DNA of 64,000 bases from the NCBI GenBank assembly GCA_900540475.1, contig UQGG01000033.1, positions 1-64,000 on the forward strand, given 5' to 3'. The notes under the pieces were generated by a model that saw nothing but the letters and a program-made list of their open reading frames with translations, had not been told where the DNA came from and ran no database searches. Of the stretch, positions 35,164 through 42,972 are shown one piece after another. Made by a program: the position numbers and the translations under genes. Within the stretch, counting starts at the first letter, position 1. Each line of letters opens with the position of its first letter. The stretch is from an uncultured Robinsoniella sp. (GTDB lineage: Bacteria > Bacillota > Clostridia > Lachnospirales > Lachnospiraceae).

Positions 35164-36647
35164 GAGTGTGTGAAGAAAAGTCTGTAAATACTGATCTTCT
35201 ATGATAATGATTGGACTGGAAGTTCTTAGCCGAGCTTCCGGTCCTTGTTTTATTTATAACAGCACATGCTGTTGCATGTCAAGAGCAGGCGAAAGATCCG
35301 CCTGTGAAAATCGTTTCGATTCGCTTATTCTGGCAGGCGGCCCTCGTACATAATACTCAGCTCACCATAGACCTGTCCCCAGTTCCTAATTGGCATAGAC
35401 CAGTTCTTTGTTGCTTCAAACGTACACAGGTACAACGCTTTCAGAAGGGCTGTATCACTTGGAAATACGCTTCTCTGGCGGTTTAATTTTCGATAGGTCG
35501 CATTCAGGCTTTCAATCGCATTGGTCGTGTAAATGACTTTTCTGACCACTGAGGAAAACTTAAAGATGGGAGAAATGGCATCCCAGTTCTGCTTCCAGCT
35601 CCTCATGGAATTTGGATATTTCTCACTCCATTTTTCAGTGACCCGTTCCAGTATTTCCAAAGCTTTTTCTTCGGTTGGCGCCTGATAGATTGTTTTAAGG
35701 TCTGCACAAAACGGCTTTCTATCCTTATCTGCAACATATTTCATGGTATTACGTACCTGATGCACGATACAGCGTTGATATTCCGTTTTAGGATACGCTG
35801 CTGTGATAGCTTCTTTGATGCCGCTAAGCCCATCTGCACAGATGATTAAAATATCCTTCACTCCCCGGTTTTTCAATCCATTTAAAACAGACAGCCAATA
35901 TTTAGAACTTTCATTTTCGCCAACCTCTATGGTTAAGACCTCTTTATGTCCTTCCTGATTGATACCAAGAATGACATAAGCTGCAAGCTTACGGATGATG
36001 CCATTATCACGAACGGAATAGTGGATGGCATCAATGTAGAGCACTGGATATACTTCTGATAAAGGGCGATTCTGCCAGTCCTCAATCTGGGGCATGATTT
36101 TATCTGTAACGTCAGAAATAAAACCTTCAGAAGCCTCAAAACCATAAATATCCTCCAGCGTATCGGAAATCTGTCTGGTGGTCATTCCTTTGGCATACAT
36201 AGAAATGATTTTCTGGTCAATGTCAGAGATGTCTTTCTGACGTTTTTTGACCACTTGTGGCTCAAAAGTGGATTTGCGATCCTGGGGAACCTGGATATCC
36301 ATGCTGCCATAGCTGCTATTGATGCGCTTAGATTTATAGCCGTTACGGTAATCCTCTGTGTCAGAACGTTCTGACTTTTCATAGCCCAGGTGTTGGTCCA
36401 TCTCCTTTTCCATCATTTCTTTGATAGTGCCGCCAAGCAGATCCTTGAGTGCATCCTGAATATCTTCTGCGGACTGGATGTCATACTCCTGCAAAAGCTG
36501 CTGGATAATGTTTCTTTTTCCATCTGTCATTTGTACCTTGTGTACGTGTTTTTTTTCTCTTGCCATAATATAAGGCCTCCTATGATTTTTTATTTTACCA
36601 TAGAAGACCTTGGAAATCTTTATTTACAGAAAAACTTTCACATACTC
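35164..36647 (-). mobile_element. IS256-family insertion sequence, complete
   Basis: This is a 1484-bp element with imperfect 26-bp terminal inverted repeats (19 of 26 matches, both beginning GAGT and ending CTGTAAAT) at 35164-35189 and 36622-36647. It is flanked by a perfect 8-bp target duplication, TTTTCTAC, at 35156-35163 and 36648-36655. It carries one intact transposase gene on the minus strand. The duplication size fits IS256, and its exactness suggests a fairly recent insertion. Confidence 0.93.
35325..36566 (-). CDS. IS256-family transposase
   Basis: This encodes 413 residues, full length for the family. The N-terminal part holds GGTIKEMMEKEMDQHLGYEK and the DYRNGY motif. The DDE triad is visible in VLYIDAIHY, IICADGLSG and TTNAIESLN, together with CIVHQVRNTMKYV. 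GGAGG lies 9 bases before the start. No frameshift or stop is present, so the enzyme is probably active. Confidence 0.96.
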   Translation of the reverse strand: MAREKKHVHKVQMTDGKRNIIQQLLQEYDIQSAEDIQDALKDLLGGTIKEMMEKEMDQHLGYEKSERSDTEDYRNGYKSKRINSSYGSMDIQVPQDRKSTFEPQVVKKRQKDISDIDQKIISMYAKGMTTRQISDTLEDIYGFEASEGFISDVTDKIMPQIEDWQNRPLSEVYPVLYIDAIHYSVRDNGIIRKLAAYVILGINQEGHKEVLTIEVGENESSKYWLSVLNGLKNRGVKDILIICADGLSGIKEAITAAYPKTEYQRCIVHQVRNTMKYVADKDRKPFCADLKTIYQAPTEEKALEILERVTEKWSEKYPNSMRSWKQNWDAISPIFKFSSVVRKVIYTTNAIESLNATYRKLNRQRSVFPSDTALLKALYLCTFEATKNWSMPIRNWGQVYGELSIMYEGRLPE

Positions 36648-36655
36648 TTTTCTAC

Positions 36656-37020
36656 ATACCCTTAATTGCCATTCCACGCTCTTAAGTCCCTTTGAAGTAA
36701 TGGATATATTCTTCAATACATTTGCTCCGTTAAATGAATTGGAACCAATCTTTTTCACATTCTTTCCGATGGTAACCGTCTTTAATTTTTTGTTATTCTT
36801 AAAAGCGCTGCCAGAGATCCCGGTAATCTTATAAGTAATATTTTTAATCTTTACCGTATCCGGAATATTTACCGTGGTAAACTGGTAACCGTTTCTCCCA
36901 GGTTTTTTATGGCTAACTTTAATTCTAATATTGCTATTTTAATACGTTCAACACTTGCTCCTGTATTTTGAAGAACTTGTTCACCTGCTTCTAACGTATC
37001 GGGAATTTCGACAGACAATT
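36656..37020 (-). pseudogene. Decayed BspA-like leucine-rich repeat fragment
   Basis: Minus-strand translation gives LRR_5-type sequence (GSAFKNNKKLKTVTIG, then VKKIGSNSFNGAN), with IPDTVKIKN upstream. The frame is broken by a TAA further upstream, where a second piece with IPDTLEAGEQVL lies in another frame. There is no start codon or signal peptide, and the IS256-family element sits at its 3' end. It is a remnant of a surface or secreted BspA-like protein. Confidence 0.65.
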
Positions 37021-37105
37021 CGTGACTAAACAGTAATATTCGCTATATAAGAAATTTTTAGAATAAGAATATCTATTAACTTTTATAAAATACCTATATA
37101 AAACA

Positions 37106-37134
37106 TAGACAAAAAGTCCTTAATGATTTACAAT
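37106..37134 (+). promoter_or_regulatory. Promoter of the 70-residue coiled-coil protein
   Basis: TAGACA (37106-37111), 17 bases, TACAAT (37129-37134), about 40 bases before the start codon at 37173. Confidence 0.6.
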
Positions 37135-37172
37135 ATTAGAAATAAATGTAAAAAATACTGGAGGAATTTATT

Positions 37173-37385
37173 ATGGCAAGAGGTCAAAGAAAAACAATTG
37201 ATGATCAAATCGCAGTTTTGGATGAACAAATTGCAAAAGTGCAATTGAAAATGGATGCTTTGTTAGAGCAGAGAAAAGGATTAGAGCAAAAGAAAAGAGA
37301 AGATAATCTGGGTCAGCTCTATGATATGATTCAGGAAAGCGGAAAGTCAGTAGAAGATATCATGTCTATGATAAATGTAAAATAG
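37173..37385 (+). CDS. Small coiled-coil protein
   Basis: This encodes 70 residues with GGAGGA before the start. Residues about 8-50 form a continuous amphipathic helix with heptads (IDDQIAVLDEQIAKVQLKM, then LLEQRKGLEQKKRE), followed by a short C-terminal segment MIQESGKSVEDIMSMI. No membrane segment or cysteine is present. Similar small helical proteins are common in Clostridia but their function is not known to me. A terminator stem that an IS3-family element has split lies 4 bases after the stop. Confidence 0.8.
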   Translation: MARGQRKTIDDQIAVLDEQIAKVQLKMDALLEQRKGLEQKKREDNLGQLYDMIQESGKSVEDIMSMINVK

Positions 37386-37469
37386 AAGGTAAGCCATTGA
37401 GTATTCATTAATGTGACCCCTAAAAGTTAGACTTTATTGCGAAGTGGTTTTTCCACTTCGCAATTTTAT

Positions 37470-38270
37470 TTATGATGCCAGGAGGCTAAGCCTGTATTCT
37501 ACAGGACTCATCCATCCTAGTTTCTCTTTTATACGTTGTTTATTGTAATAATCTATGTATTTGTCTATTGCCTCTTTAAGCTCATCATAACTGTAATAAA
37601 CTTCTCCATAATACATTTCTTGTTTCATGAGTGCAAAGAAATTTTCCATCACCGAATTATCATGGCAGTTTCCCTTTCTGGACATACTTTGAAAGATGCG
37701 GTGTTCTTGTAACGCATGAACATAAGCTTTCATCTGATAGCCCCAGCCCTGATCTGAATGAAATGTTCTACGATATGGACAGTCAGATGTGATTTCTATT
37801 GCTGTGTTTAGAGAATCCATTATACTTTTGGCAGATGGCGATGGGGATACCCCATAGCTCAAAATCTCTCTATTGCATAAATCCATGAAGGGATCTAAAT
37901 ATATTTTTTTGATTATCATACGCCCATTTGCATTCACATCATAATACTTAAACTCTGTGGTGTCTGTTGTTATCTTTTGATGTGGTATTTTTGTGTCAAA
38001 TCGTCTTCGTAACCTATTGGGGGCCACTTTTCCGATTTTTCCTTTGTAGGAGCTGTACTTTCGGCTTTTACGTGTAAATGATGTAACTTGCAGGGATAAT
38101 TTTTGCATGATTCTCTGAACCCGTTTCTTATTCACTATATATCCCTGTTTGCGTAATTCACCCAACATCCGCCGATAACCGTAGTCTTTATGAATCGAAC
38201 GTATTTCTATGATTTTTTCTTCAAGCTCTTTATTGGGATTCACTCTAACAAATCTCTTCTGCCAATACAT
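37470..38270 (-). CDS. IS3-family transposase OrfB (catalytic part)
   Basis: The shown span gives 266 residues. The reading frame is open further upstream to the slippery A6C at 38353-38359, giving an extra ARIVHSLRGEFRLKDILAVV typical of IS150 OrfB, so the active protein is most likely an OrfAB fusion made by -1 frameshifting. The rve integrase core has its DDE residues in TTDTTEF, TFHSDQGWGYQ and NSVMENFFALMK. The C-terminal YNKQRIKEKLGWMSPVEYR is standard. Confidence 0.94.
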   Translation of the reverse strand: MYWQKRFVRVNPNKELEEKIIEIRSIHKDYGYRRMLGELRKQGYIVNKKRVQRIMQKLSLQVTSFTRKSRKYSSYKGKIGKVAPNRLRRRFDTKIPHQKITTDTTEFKYYDVNANGRMIIKKIYLDPFMDLCNREILSYGVSPSPSAKSIMDSLNTAIEITSDCPYRRTFHSDQGWGYQMKAYVHALQEHRIFQSMSRKGNCHDNSVMENFFALMKQEMYYGEVYYSYDELKEAIDKYIDYYNKQRIKEKLGWMSPVEYRLSLLAS

Positions 38271-38311
38271 GTACGTTGCTTTTGGAAAGTTTACTACTGC
38301 GAGAATATCTT

Positions 38312-38905
38312 TCAGTCTGAATTCTCCTCGGAGGCTGTGGACGATTCTCGCTGTTTTTTCAGAAGAGCTTCCTCCTCTAAACGCAGCCTCCTCAGTTCTT
38401 TTAAATAAGCATTCTCTATCCTTAGTTTTAATAGTTCATCTTCAAGCTGTTTTACGTGTTCAGCTGTTATATCCACTGGTGGCGTACAATTAATGTCATC
38501 TGTTGATGATAACTTGATATTTTTTTTGTTATTTAATTTCAACGACTTCTTACGACCTTTCTTCTTAGGTCTCAAAGCATCAGGACCTGCTATTCTGAAA
38601 TCATTTACCCATTTGGTTATCTGCGCAGGGTTATTAATTCTCTCTTGAAGAGCTAGCTCTTGGTATGAAACCTCTCTTGATAAATATAACTCTACCACAT
38701 GAAGTTTATATTCAAAAGAATAATTTGATCTTTTTCGTGAACGTAATAATCCCTCATCACCCATTTTTGAATAGGCTAATACCCATTTCTTGATATTAGA
38801 CCATGCTGCAATATCATATGCTTCGGCCAAAAAGACATACCCAGCTTCCCCATTTAAGTATGAATCAACGACCTTTTTCTTGAACTCATAGCTATATTTT
38901 GCCAT
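38312..38905 (-). CDS. IS3-family transposase OrfA
   Basis: This encodes 197 residues. ATG at 38905 is chosen over 38923 because GGGAGG lies between them. Two helix-turn-helix units of the IS150 InsJ type are present (about 5-50 and 60-115), with a C-terminal leucine-zipper-like coiled coil (VKQLEDELLKLRIENAYLKELRRLR). Near the end lies CTGAAAAAAC, a slippery site for -1 frameshifting into OrfB; without slippage translation ends 41 bases further on. Confidence 0.92.
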   Translation of the reverse strand: MAKYSYEFKKKVVDSYLNGEAGYVFLAEAYDIAAWSNIKKWVLAYSKMGDEGLLRSRKRSNYSFEYKLHVVELYLSREVSYQELALQERINNPAQITKWVNDFRIAGPDALRPKKKGRKKSLKLNNKKNIKLSSTDDINCTPPVDITAEHVKQLEDELLKLRIENAYLKELRRLRLEEEALLKKQRESSTASEENSD

Positions 38906-38997
38906 AGAAAACCGACCTCCCAATCGTTAGATTTTTAGGTCTAACTTTTGGGGGTCGGCTCACATATATGTATTCAATGGCTTATTTTTAATTACTA

Positions 38998-39222
38998 TTA
39001 AATGTCATTATTTGAATAATCAATTATTATTTTCTCACAGGATTTACAGCAATAAGCATTTGGAATTGTAGCAGCCCCTCCCAAAATATTCCGAGATAAT
39101 TGTACACCATCCCCTTTTCCTACTAATGAGGATTCGTATTTTTCTTTCCGCCAGGCAATTGCCCGAGCATCGGATGTAAGATAACCGTTTTGTATTTCTT
39201 GGTTGCAGTAAGGACATTTCAT
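38998..39222 (-). CDS. Small zinc-ribbon protein (DUF6487-like)
   Basis: This encodes 74 residues with two CxxC knuckles, CPYC at residues 3-6 and CKSC near 59-62, that should bind one zinc. The spacing and the G-Y-L-T-S/I-A-W-R-K pattern fit the DUF6487 (PF20097-like) family of small zinc-ribbon proteins, often found alone in Firmicutes. The role is unknown. GGAGG precedes the start. Its 3' end faces the IS3-family element. Confidence 0.78.
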   Translation of the reverse strand: MKCPYCNQEIQNGYLTSDARAIAWRKEKYESSLVGKGDGVQLSRNILGGAATIPNAYCCKSCEKIIIDYSNNDI

Positions 39223-39639
39223 GGTATTCCCTCCTTAAATAATTAGAACCATTAACAGGCGTCAGAATGAAAAGTTGATCACACAATTTTAATTTGAGCT
39301 AATTATAACATGTTAGATTCAGTTTGAAAATTTAATTTCTCTTTAAAAATAATCTAAAAAACAACTGAAAAACATTAAAATAATAATATGTGAATAGATG
39401 CTTGAATAGAAGCTGTTTACCGTTTTATGGTTAATTTTATATTGTGTACAATGTTATATTTGTGAAAGATGACCTTTGAAAATTAAGGAAAATTTATGAT
39501 AAACTATATATAACTGATGGATACAGTTAAATGGAGGATCGCAACGGATATGGTGTTGTGCAATGAAGATGCACTAGAAGCAGTTAGGAATAAGCGTAAC
39601 TGGAGAATGACGATATAAGGAAAGTTAGCAGGTGATGAA
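39223..39639. other. AT-rich intergenic region
   Basis: No gene is recognised in these 417 bases. A possible promoter for the gene at 39640 is TTGAAA (39476-39481) with TAAACT 18 bases later, and an AGGTGATGAA site precedes that gene. A weak TATAAT on the minus strand near 39303-39308 could serve the zinc-ribbon gene. Confidence 0.4.
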
Positions 39640-40035
39640 ATGGAAGAGATCTATGTGGTTACAGAAACTGGAATTGAAAAGAAAAAAGACACCTTTCCAG
39701 ATGGCATCATAAGAGAAATCAGTACAAAGGAAGAGTTAAAAGAGCTTATCGAACGAATGCCTTACATACAGACAATACAGGCACCCAATGGTAAAACAGG
39801 AAGGGAATTGTATCAACTTGCAATGTCTGAATTCGATTATTTAGAATGGGTCAGAATTATTAAGAGCGTACACCTTCGTATGGAAGAGAAGCGTTATGAA
39901 GATTTTGAACCAGAATATCAGGAAAAAGCAAGAAAATTTTTGTATGGTGAAATTGCAGTCAGATTCCAGATTTCCATTGAGGAAGTTGAAGATTATCTGA
40001 ATAAGAAGATTGAAAAGCAGCTAATGGAATTTTAA
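39640..40035 (+). CDS. Hypothetical protein with CarD-like C-terminal helices
   Basis: This encodes 131 residues. The C-terminal half (SEFDYLEWVRIIKSVHLRM, then ARKFLYGEIAVRF and VEDYLNKKI) resembles the helical C-terminal domain of CarD-like transcription regulators, while the N-terminal RNA-polymerase-interacting beta domain is missing or replaced by about 60 residues of other sequence. The similarity is judged by eye, so the assignment is tentative. It stands alone on the plus strand behind an AGGTGA site. Confidence 0.6.
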   Translation: MEEIYVVTETGIEKKKDTFPDGIIREISTKEELKELIERMPYIQTIQAPNGKTGRELYQLAMSEFDYLEWVRIIKSVHLRMEEKRYEDFEPEYQEKARKFLYGEIAVRFQISIEEVEDYLNKKIEKQLMEF

Positions 40036-40067
40036 ACAGGATCTAGTACTGCATCCGGCTAGAAACG

Positions 40068-40103
40068 CCAAACGCCTGTCCTGGTGCGCCCACTTCTCTT
40101 TCT
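40068..40103. repeat. Short interspersed repeat, copy 2
   Basis: This matches 143-178 at 30 of 36 bases in the same orientation. It lies just after the CarD-like gene and 21 bases before a MITE. Whether it belongs to a larger repeat is not visible. Confidence 0.4.
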
Positions 40104-40124
40104 TGATACAAAGTTGGTTTTCTC

Positions 40125-40223
40125 GAGGGCACTGAAAAAGTCTGTTTTATACAAAAATCACAACGTGTTTATGCGGGTTGTAGGCATTATTTCTGATGAA
40201 ATATGTACTTTTTCAGTGCCCTC
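40125..40223. mobile_element. 99-bp MITE with perfect inverted ends and target duplication
   Basis: Perfect 17-bp terminal inverted repeats, GAGGGCACTGAAAAAGT at 40125-40141 and its complement at 40207-40223, are flanked by a perfect 9-bp direct repeat, GGTTTTCTC, at 40116-40124 and 40224-40232. The 65-base interior has no coding capacity. It must be mobilised by a transposase encoded elsewhere; no IS with these ends is in the window. Confidence 0.9.
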
Positions 40224-40322
40224 GGTTTTCTCAGCATGATGGGACCCCTTGGGTTGTGGCATGCTGGACGTTAATGGCGTAGAACGGGCAGTGTGGATCC
40301 TACATAAATAATGAATTATTTG

Positions 40323-40364
40323 ACGTGTATTAAATTGGATTATCCTTATTTAATACACGTTTTT
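40323..40364. terminator. Perfect 13-bp stem terminator
   Basis: ACGTGTATTAAAT (40323-40335) pairs with ATTTAATACACGT (40348-40360), followed by TTTT. No gene ends directly before it, so it may serve the CarD-like gene before the MITE arrived, or an unrecognised short RNA. Confidence 0.7.
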
Positions 40365-40416
40365 GTGTTGCTGATAAAATCCTGTCTGATTCTAAAATTA
40401 ATACAAACCAAATAAA

Positions 40417-40462
40417 ATCATATTAAATCATATTATGCTTGTATAATATGATTTAATATGAT
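40417..40462. promoter_or_regulatory. Perfect 20-bp AT-rich palindrome upstream of glycyl radical operon
   Basis: Arms at 40417-40436 and 40443-40462 are perfectly complementary around GCTTGT. Each arm contains ATCATATTA and a second partial copy. It lies 180 bases upstream of the glycyl radical enzyme and could be a regulator-binding site or an RNA hairpin. The rest of 40463-40641 shows nothing further that I recognise. Confidence 0.6.
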
Positions 40463-40641
40463 AAATTTATGGTACAAAAATGAATAAATTTTAATTCCAC
40501 AAATTCATATCGCTAAACTTATGCTTGCTGATGAATGATAGAAGTGATTCGAAACAGATCCTTAGTGAGACATCTAAATGCTATGGGATGAAAATATGGA
40601 ACTAAAAAATAGCGTACTTAAATAAAACAAGGAGGTACATC

Positions 40642-42933
40642 ATGTCTACCATATTACCGAGAGAATTTTTTGAGTTAGAATTGGGGTTTACCCAAATTTA
40701 CCAGGAAAATATAAAAGAGCACAAGGCTGTTCGGGAAGCCCGCTGCCTTGCATGGCAGCTTCCCAGGATTATACTGGATATTGATGACGATGATCTGGTG
40801 CCGGGGGGATGCGATTATGGGGCAGTTGGATTTTCATCACAAATAGGGGGTTTTTTGTACTATTACCATGAAGATAAAATTAGAGCAGAGATTAATAGGT
40901 GTCAGAATCAAGCGAAATACGTTGATCAGCTGGAAAATATGCTTCGCTTTTGGAAACAGGAAAATAGCTGCGACAACCTTCGTCTGAAATATACAGACCG
41001 CCAGTTACTTGCACTTCCTACGGATGATTGGGAAAGGGAGAAGGCGGTTACTTATCCGCTATACCGAATTGCAGGAGCGATTTTGGATTTTTCTAAATTG
41101 CTGTCTTTGGGCTTGCATGGTTTATACGCAGAGGTGGAGAATCAACAACGTAAATATGCGCCGTATCAGGATGCCTATAGTGTTTATGAGGGAATGAAAA
41201 TAGCATTGGAAACTTTAAAGGAAGTAATCCAATGCTATAGAAACAGGGCGGAAGAAAAAGAGAATTTTGCAAGAAATAATGGTGACAAAGATACCGGGCG
41301 TCGGATGAATGCCATAAAAAGAGCAATGGAAGCAATCAAAACGGACAGACCAAAACACTTGCTGGAAGCGGTGGAGTTATTTTGGATGTATGTAGTTGTT
41401 TCTGAAGTACGTAATTATGGCAGAACTGATATTTACCTGGGAGATTTTTACGCTGACGATATTGACAGTGGATACCTGACAAGGGAGGAAGCGGATACAA
41501 TTATTCGAAAACTCTGGGAACGTATGGGAAAACGCCGTACTATTACAGATGGAAGAGTAATGGTGGGGGGAAGGGGCAGAAAAAATGAAGAGCATGCAGA
41601 CCGTTTGGCAATTGCCTGTATACAGGCAACCCGGATATTAAAGAATCCGGATCCTCAGCTGTCACTGCGTTTTTACCAGGGGATGAATCCAGAGTTAATG
41701 GAACTGGCGATGGAAGCCATCGGGGAAGGGTGTACTTATCCGGTTCTCTATAATGATGATGTAATTATAAGGGATGTCCAAAAGGCATTTGCACTTCCGG
41801 AAAAGGTCGCAGAAAATTATGTACCTTACGGTTGTGGTGAATATGTCATTGACCATCAAAGTTTTGGGACTCCAAGCGGAGTAATCAATCTGCTGAAGGG
41901 GTTGGAAATTTTCCTGAATTATGGCAGGGAACAAGATGCCTCGTATCTGGAACAGGGGAAAGGACAATCTGTTTTGGAGGCAATCAGACAGGAAACGGGA
42001 GCTGGTAAATCATTTGAGGAATATCATAGTTTTGCTGAATTCTATGAGGACTATAAGAAATTCATCGCTTTCCATATTGAGATCATTGCACAGCAGGAAA
42101 AGATGGAATATGATTTTGCGGCGGAGACTTGCTGTCTGCCATATCTATCTATGCTGTATGATAATTGTATCAGAGAGGGAAAGGGAATTTTTGAAGGCGG
42201 AATTAAATATTTGGGCGGAACCTTAGAAAGTTACGGGAATGTTAATACTGCGGACAGCCTCTACGCAATAGAAAAGCTAGTCTTCGAAGAAAAGAAGATT
42301 GGAAAAGAGGAACTTCTGCTGTCTGTGAAGGCTGATTTTCAGGGATATGAAAGAATACAAAAACAACTAAAAGACTGTGATAAGTTTGGCAATGACCAGG
42401 AGGGGGCAGACCGTCTCATGCGTGATTTGCATCGCTTTGTGTGCATCACGGCGAAAGAGCAGGCAAAAAAAGCCGGGCTGGACAGTTACCTGGTTGTGAT
42501 TATCAACAATAGTGCCAATACCTCTCTCGGACTATTGACGGGAGCTTCACCGGATGGAAGAAATAGCGGTAAGCCTATGGCAAATGCTAACAGCCCTCAG
42601 GCACAGGGGGACAGGAATGGTATCACCGCGGTATTGAATTCCATGCTGAAAATGGATTCTGATATACATGCCGGTTCCGTTCAAAATATTAAATTTTCCA
42701 AAGAAACATTTAACGATTACAGAGATGCTGCCAGAAGCGTAATTGAGGCATATTTTGAACAAGGCGGAGCACAGCTAATGATCACGGTAGTTGGAAGAGA
42801 AGATCTGGAAGAAGCAGTGAAGCATCCGCAGGATTATATGAATTTATTAGTACGCGTGGGGGGATTCAGCGCCAGATTTGTAGAATTATCAGAAGAAGTC
42901 CAGGCAGATATTCTGAGCAGAACATGTTATTAA
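40642..42933 (+). CDS. Glycyl radical enzyme of unassigned class
   Basis: This encodes 763 residues, full length for the pyruvate formate-lyase/glycerol dehydratase superfamily, with AAGGAGG before the start. The C-terminal glycyl radical loop is RVGGFSARF with the radical at Gly741. The active-site cysteine is Cys398 in the motif YGCGEY rather than the GCVEP of choline lyase, diol and hydroxyproline dehydratases or the CC pair of pyruvate formate-lyase. Thus the reaction is not assignable; a lyase, dehydratase or decarboxylase are all possible. The activase gene follows after 39 bases. No microcompartment shell genes are nearby. Confidence 0.92.
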   Translation: MSTILPREFFELELGFTQIYQENIKEHKAVREARCLAWQLPRIILDIDDDDLVPGGCDYGAVGFSSQIGGFLYYYHEDKIRAEINRCQNQAKYVDQLENMLRFWKQENSCDNLRLKYTDRQLLALPTDDWEREKAVTYPLYRIAGAILDFSKLLSLGLHGLYAEVENQQRKYAPYQDAYSVYEGMKIALETLKEVIQCYRNRAEEKENFARNNGDKDTGRRMNAIKRAMEAIKTDRPKHLLEAVELFWMYVVVSEVRNYGRTDIYLGDFYADDIDSGYLTREEADTIIRKLWERMGKRRTITDGRVMVGGRGRKNEEHADRLAIACIQATRILKNPDPQLSLRFYQGMNPELMELAMEAIGEGCTYPVLYNDDVIIRDVQKAFALPEKVAENYVPYGCGEYVIDHQSFGTPSGVINLLKGLEIFLNYGREQDASYLEQGKGQSVLEAIRQETGAGKSFEEYHSFAEFYEDYKKFIAFHIEIIAQQEKMEYDFAAETCCLPYLSMLYDNCIREGKGIFEGGIKYLGGTLESYGNVNTADSLYAIEKLVFEEKKIGKEELLLSVKADFQGYERIQKQLKDCDKFGNDQEGADRLMRDLHRFVCITAKEQAKKAGLDSYLVVIINNSANTSLGLLTGASPDGRNSGKPMANANSPQAQGDRNGITAVLNSMLKMDSDIHAGSVQNIKFSKETFNDYRDAARSVIEAYFEQGGAQLMITVVGREDLEEAVKHPQDYMNLLVRVGGFSARFVELSEEVQADILSRTCY

Positions 42934-42972
42934 AAAGAAGTGTCTGGAATTAATGGTATGGGAGGTGCTGAG

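Larger units (their letters stand above)
37414..38956 (-). mobile_element. IS3-family (IS150-like) insertion sequence
   Basis: Ends share GACCCC(T/C)AAAAGTTAGAC as inverted repeats (37415-37432 and about 38939-38956), enclosing orfA and orfB on the minus strand. The exact outer boundary is uncertain by a few bases and no convincing 3-4 bp target duplication was found. Both genes are intact with a programmed frameshift signal, so the element may be active. Confidence 0.85.
37390..38989 (+). terminator. Terminator hairpin apparently split by an IS3-family insertion
   Basis: The left arm TAAGCCATTGAGTA (37390-37403) and right arm TATTCAATGGCTTA (38971-38984) are complementary at 13 of 14 positions, and TTTTT follows at 38985-38989. 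The left arm begins 4 bases after the stop of the coiled-coil gene. The IS3-family element lies between them, where the loop would have been. An alternative reading is that the arms are part of unusually long IS ends. Confidence 0.6.

Noticed and set aside
35098..35187. Possible 29-codon ORF starting before the IS256-family element
   Set aside because: It runs through the target duplication into the IS end, so its frame is an accident of the insertion.
37407..38964. Target-site duplication for the IS3-family element
   Set aside because: Several boundary choices were tried, including extended TGTGA ends, and none gave a convincing 3-4 bp direct repeat.
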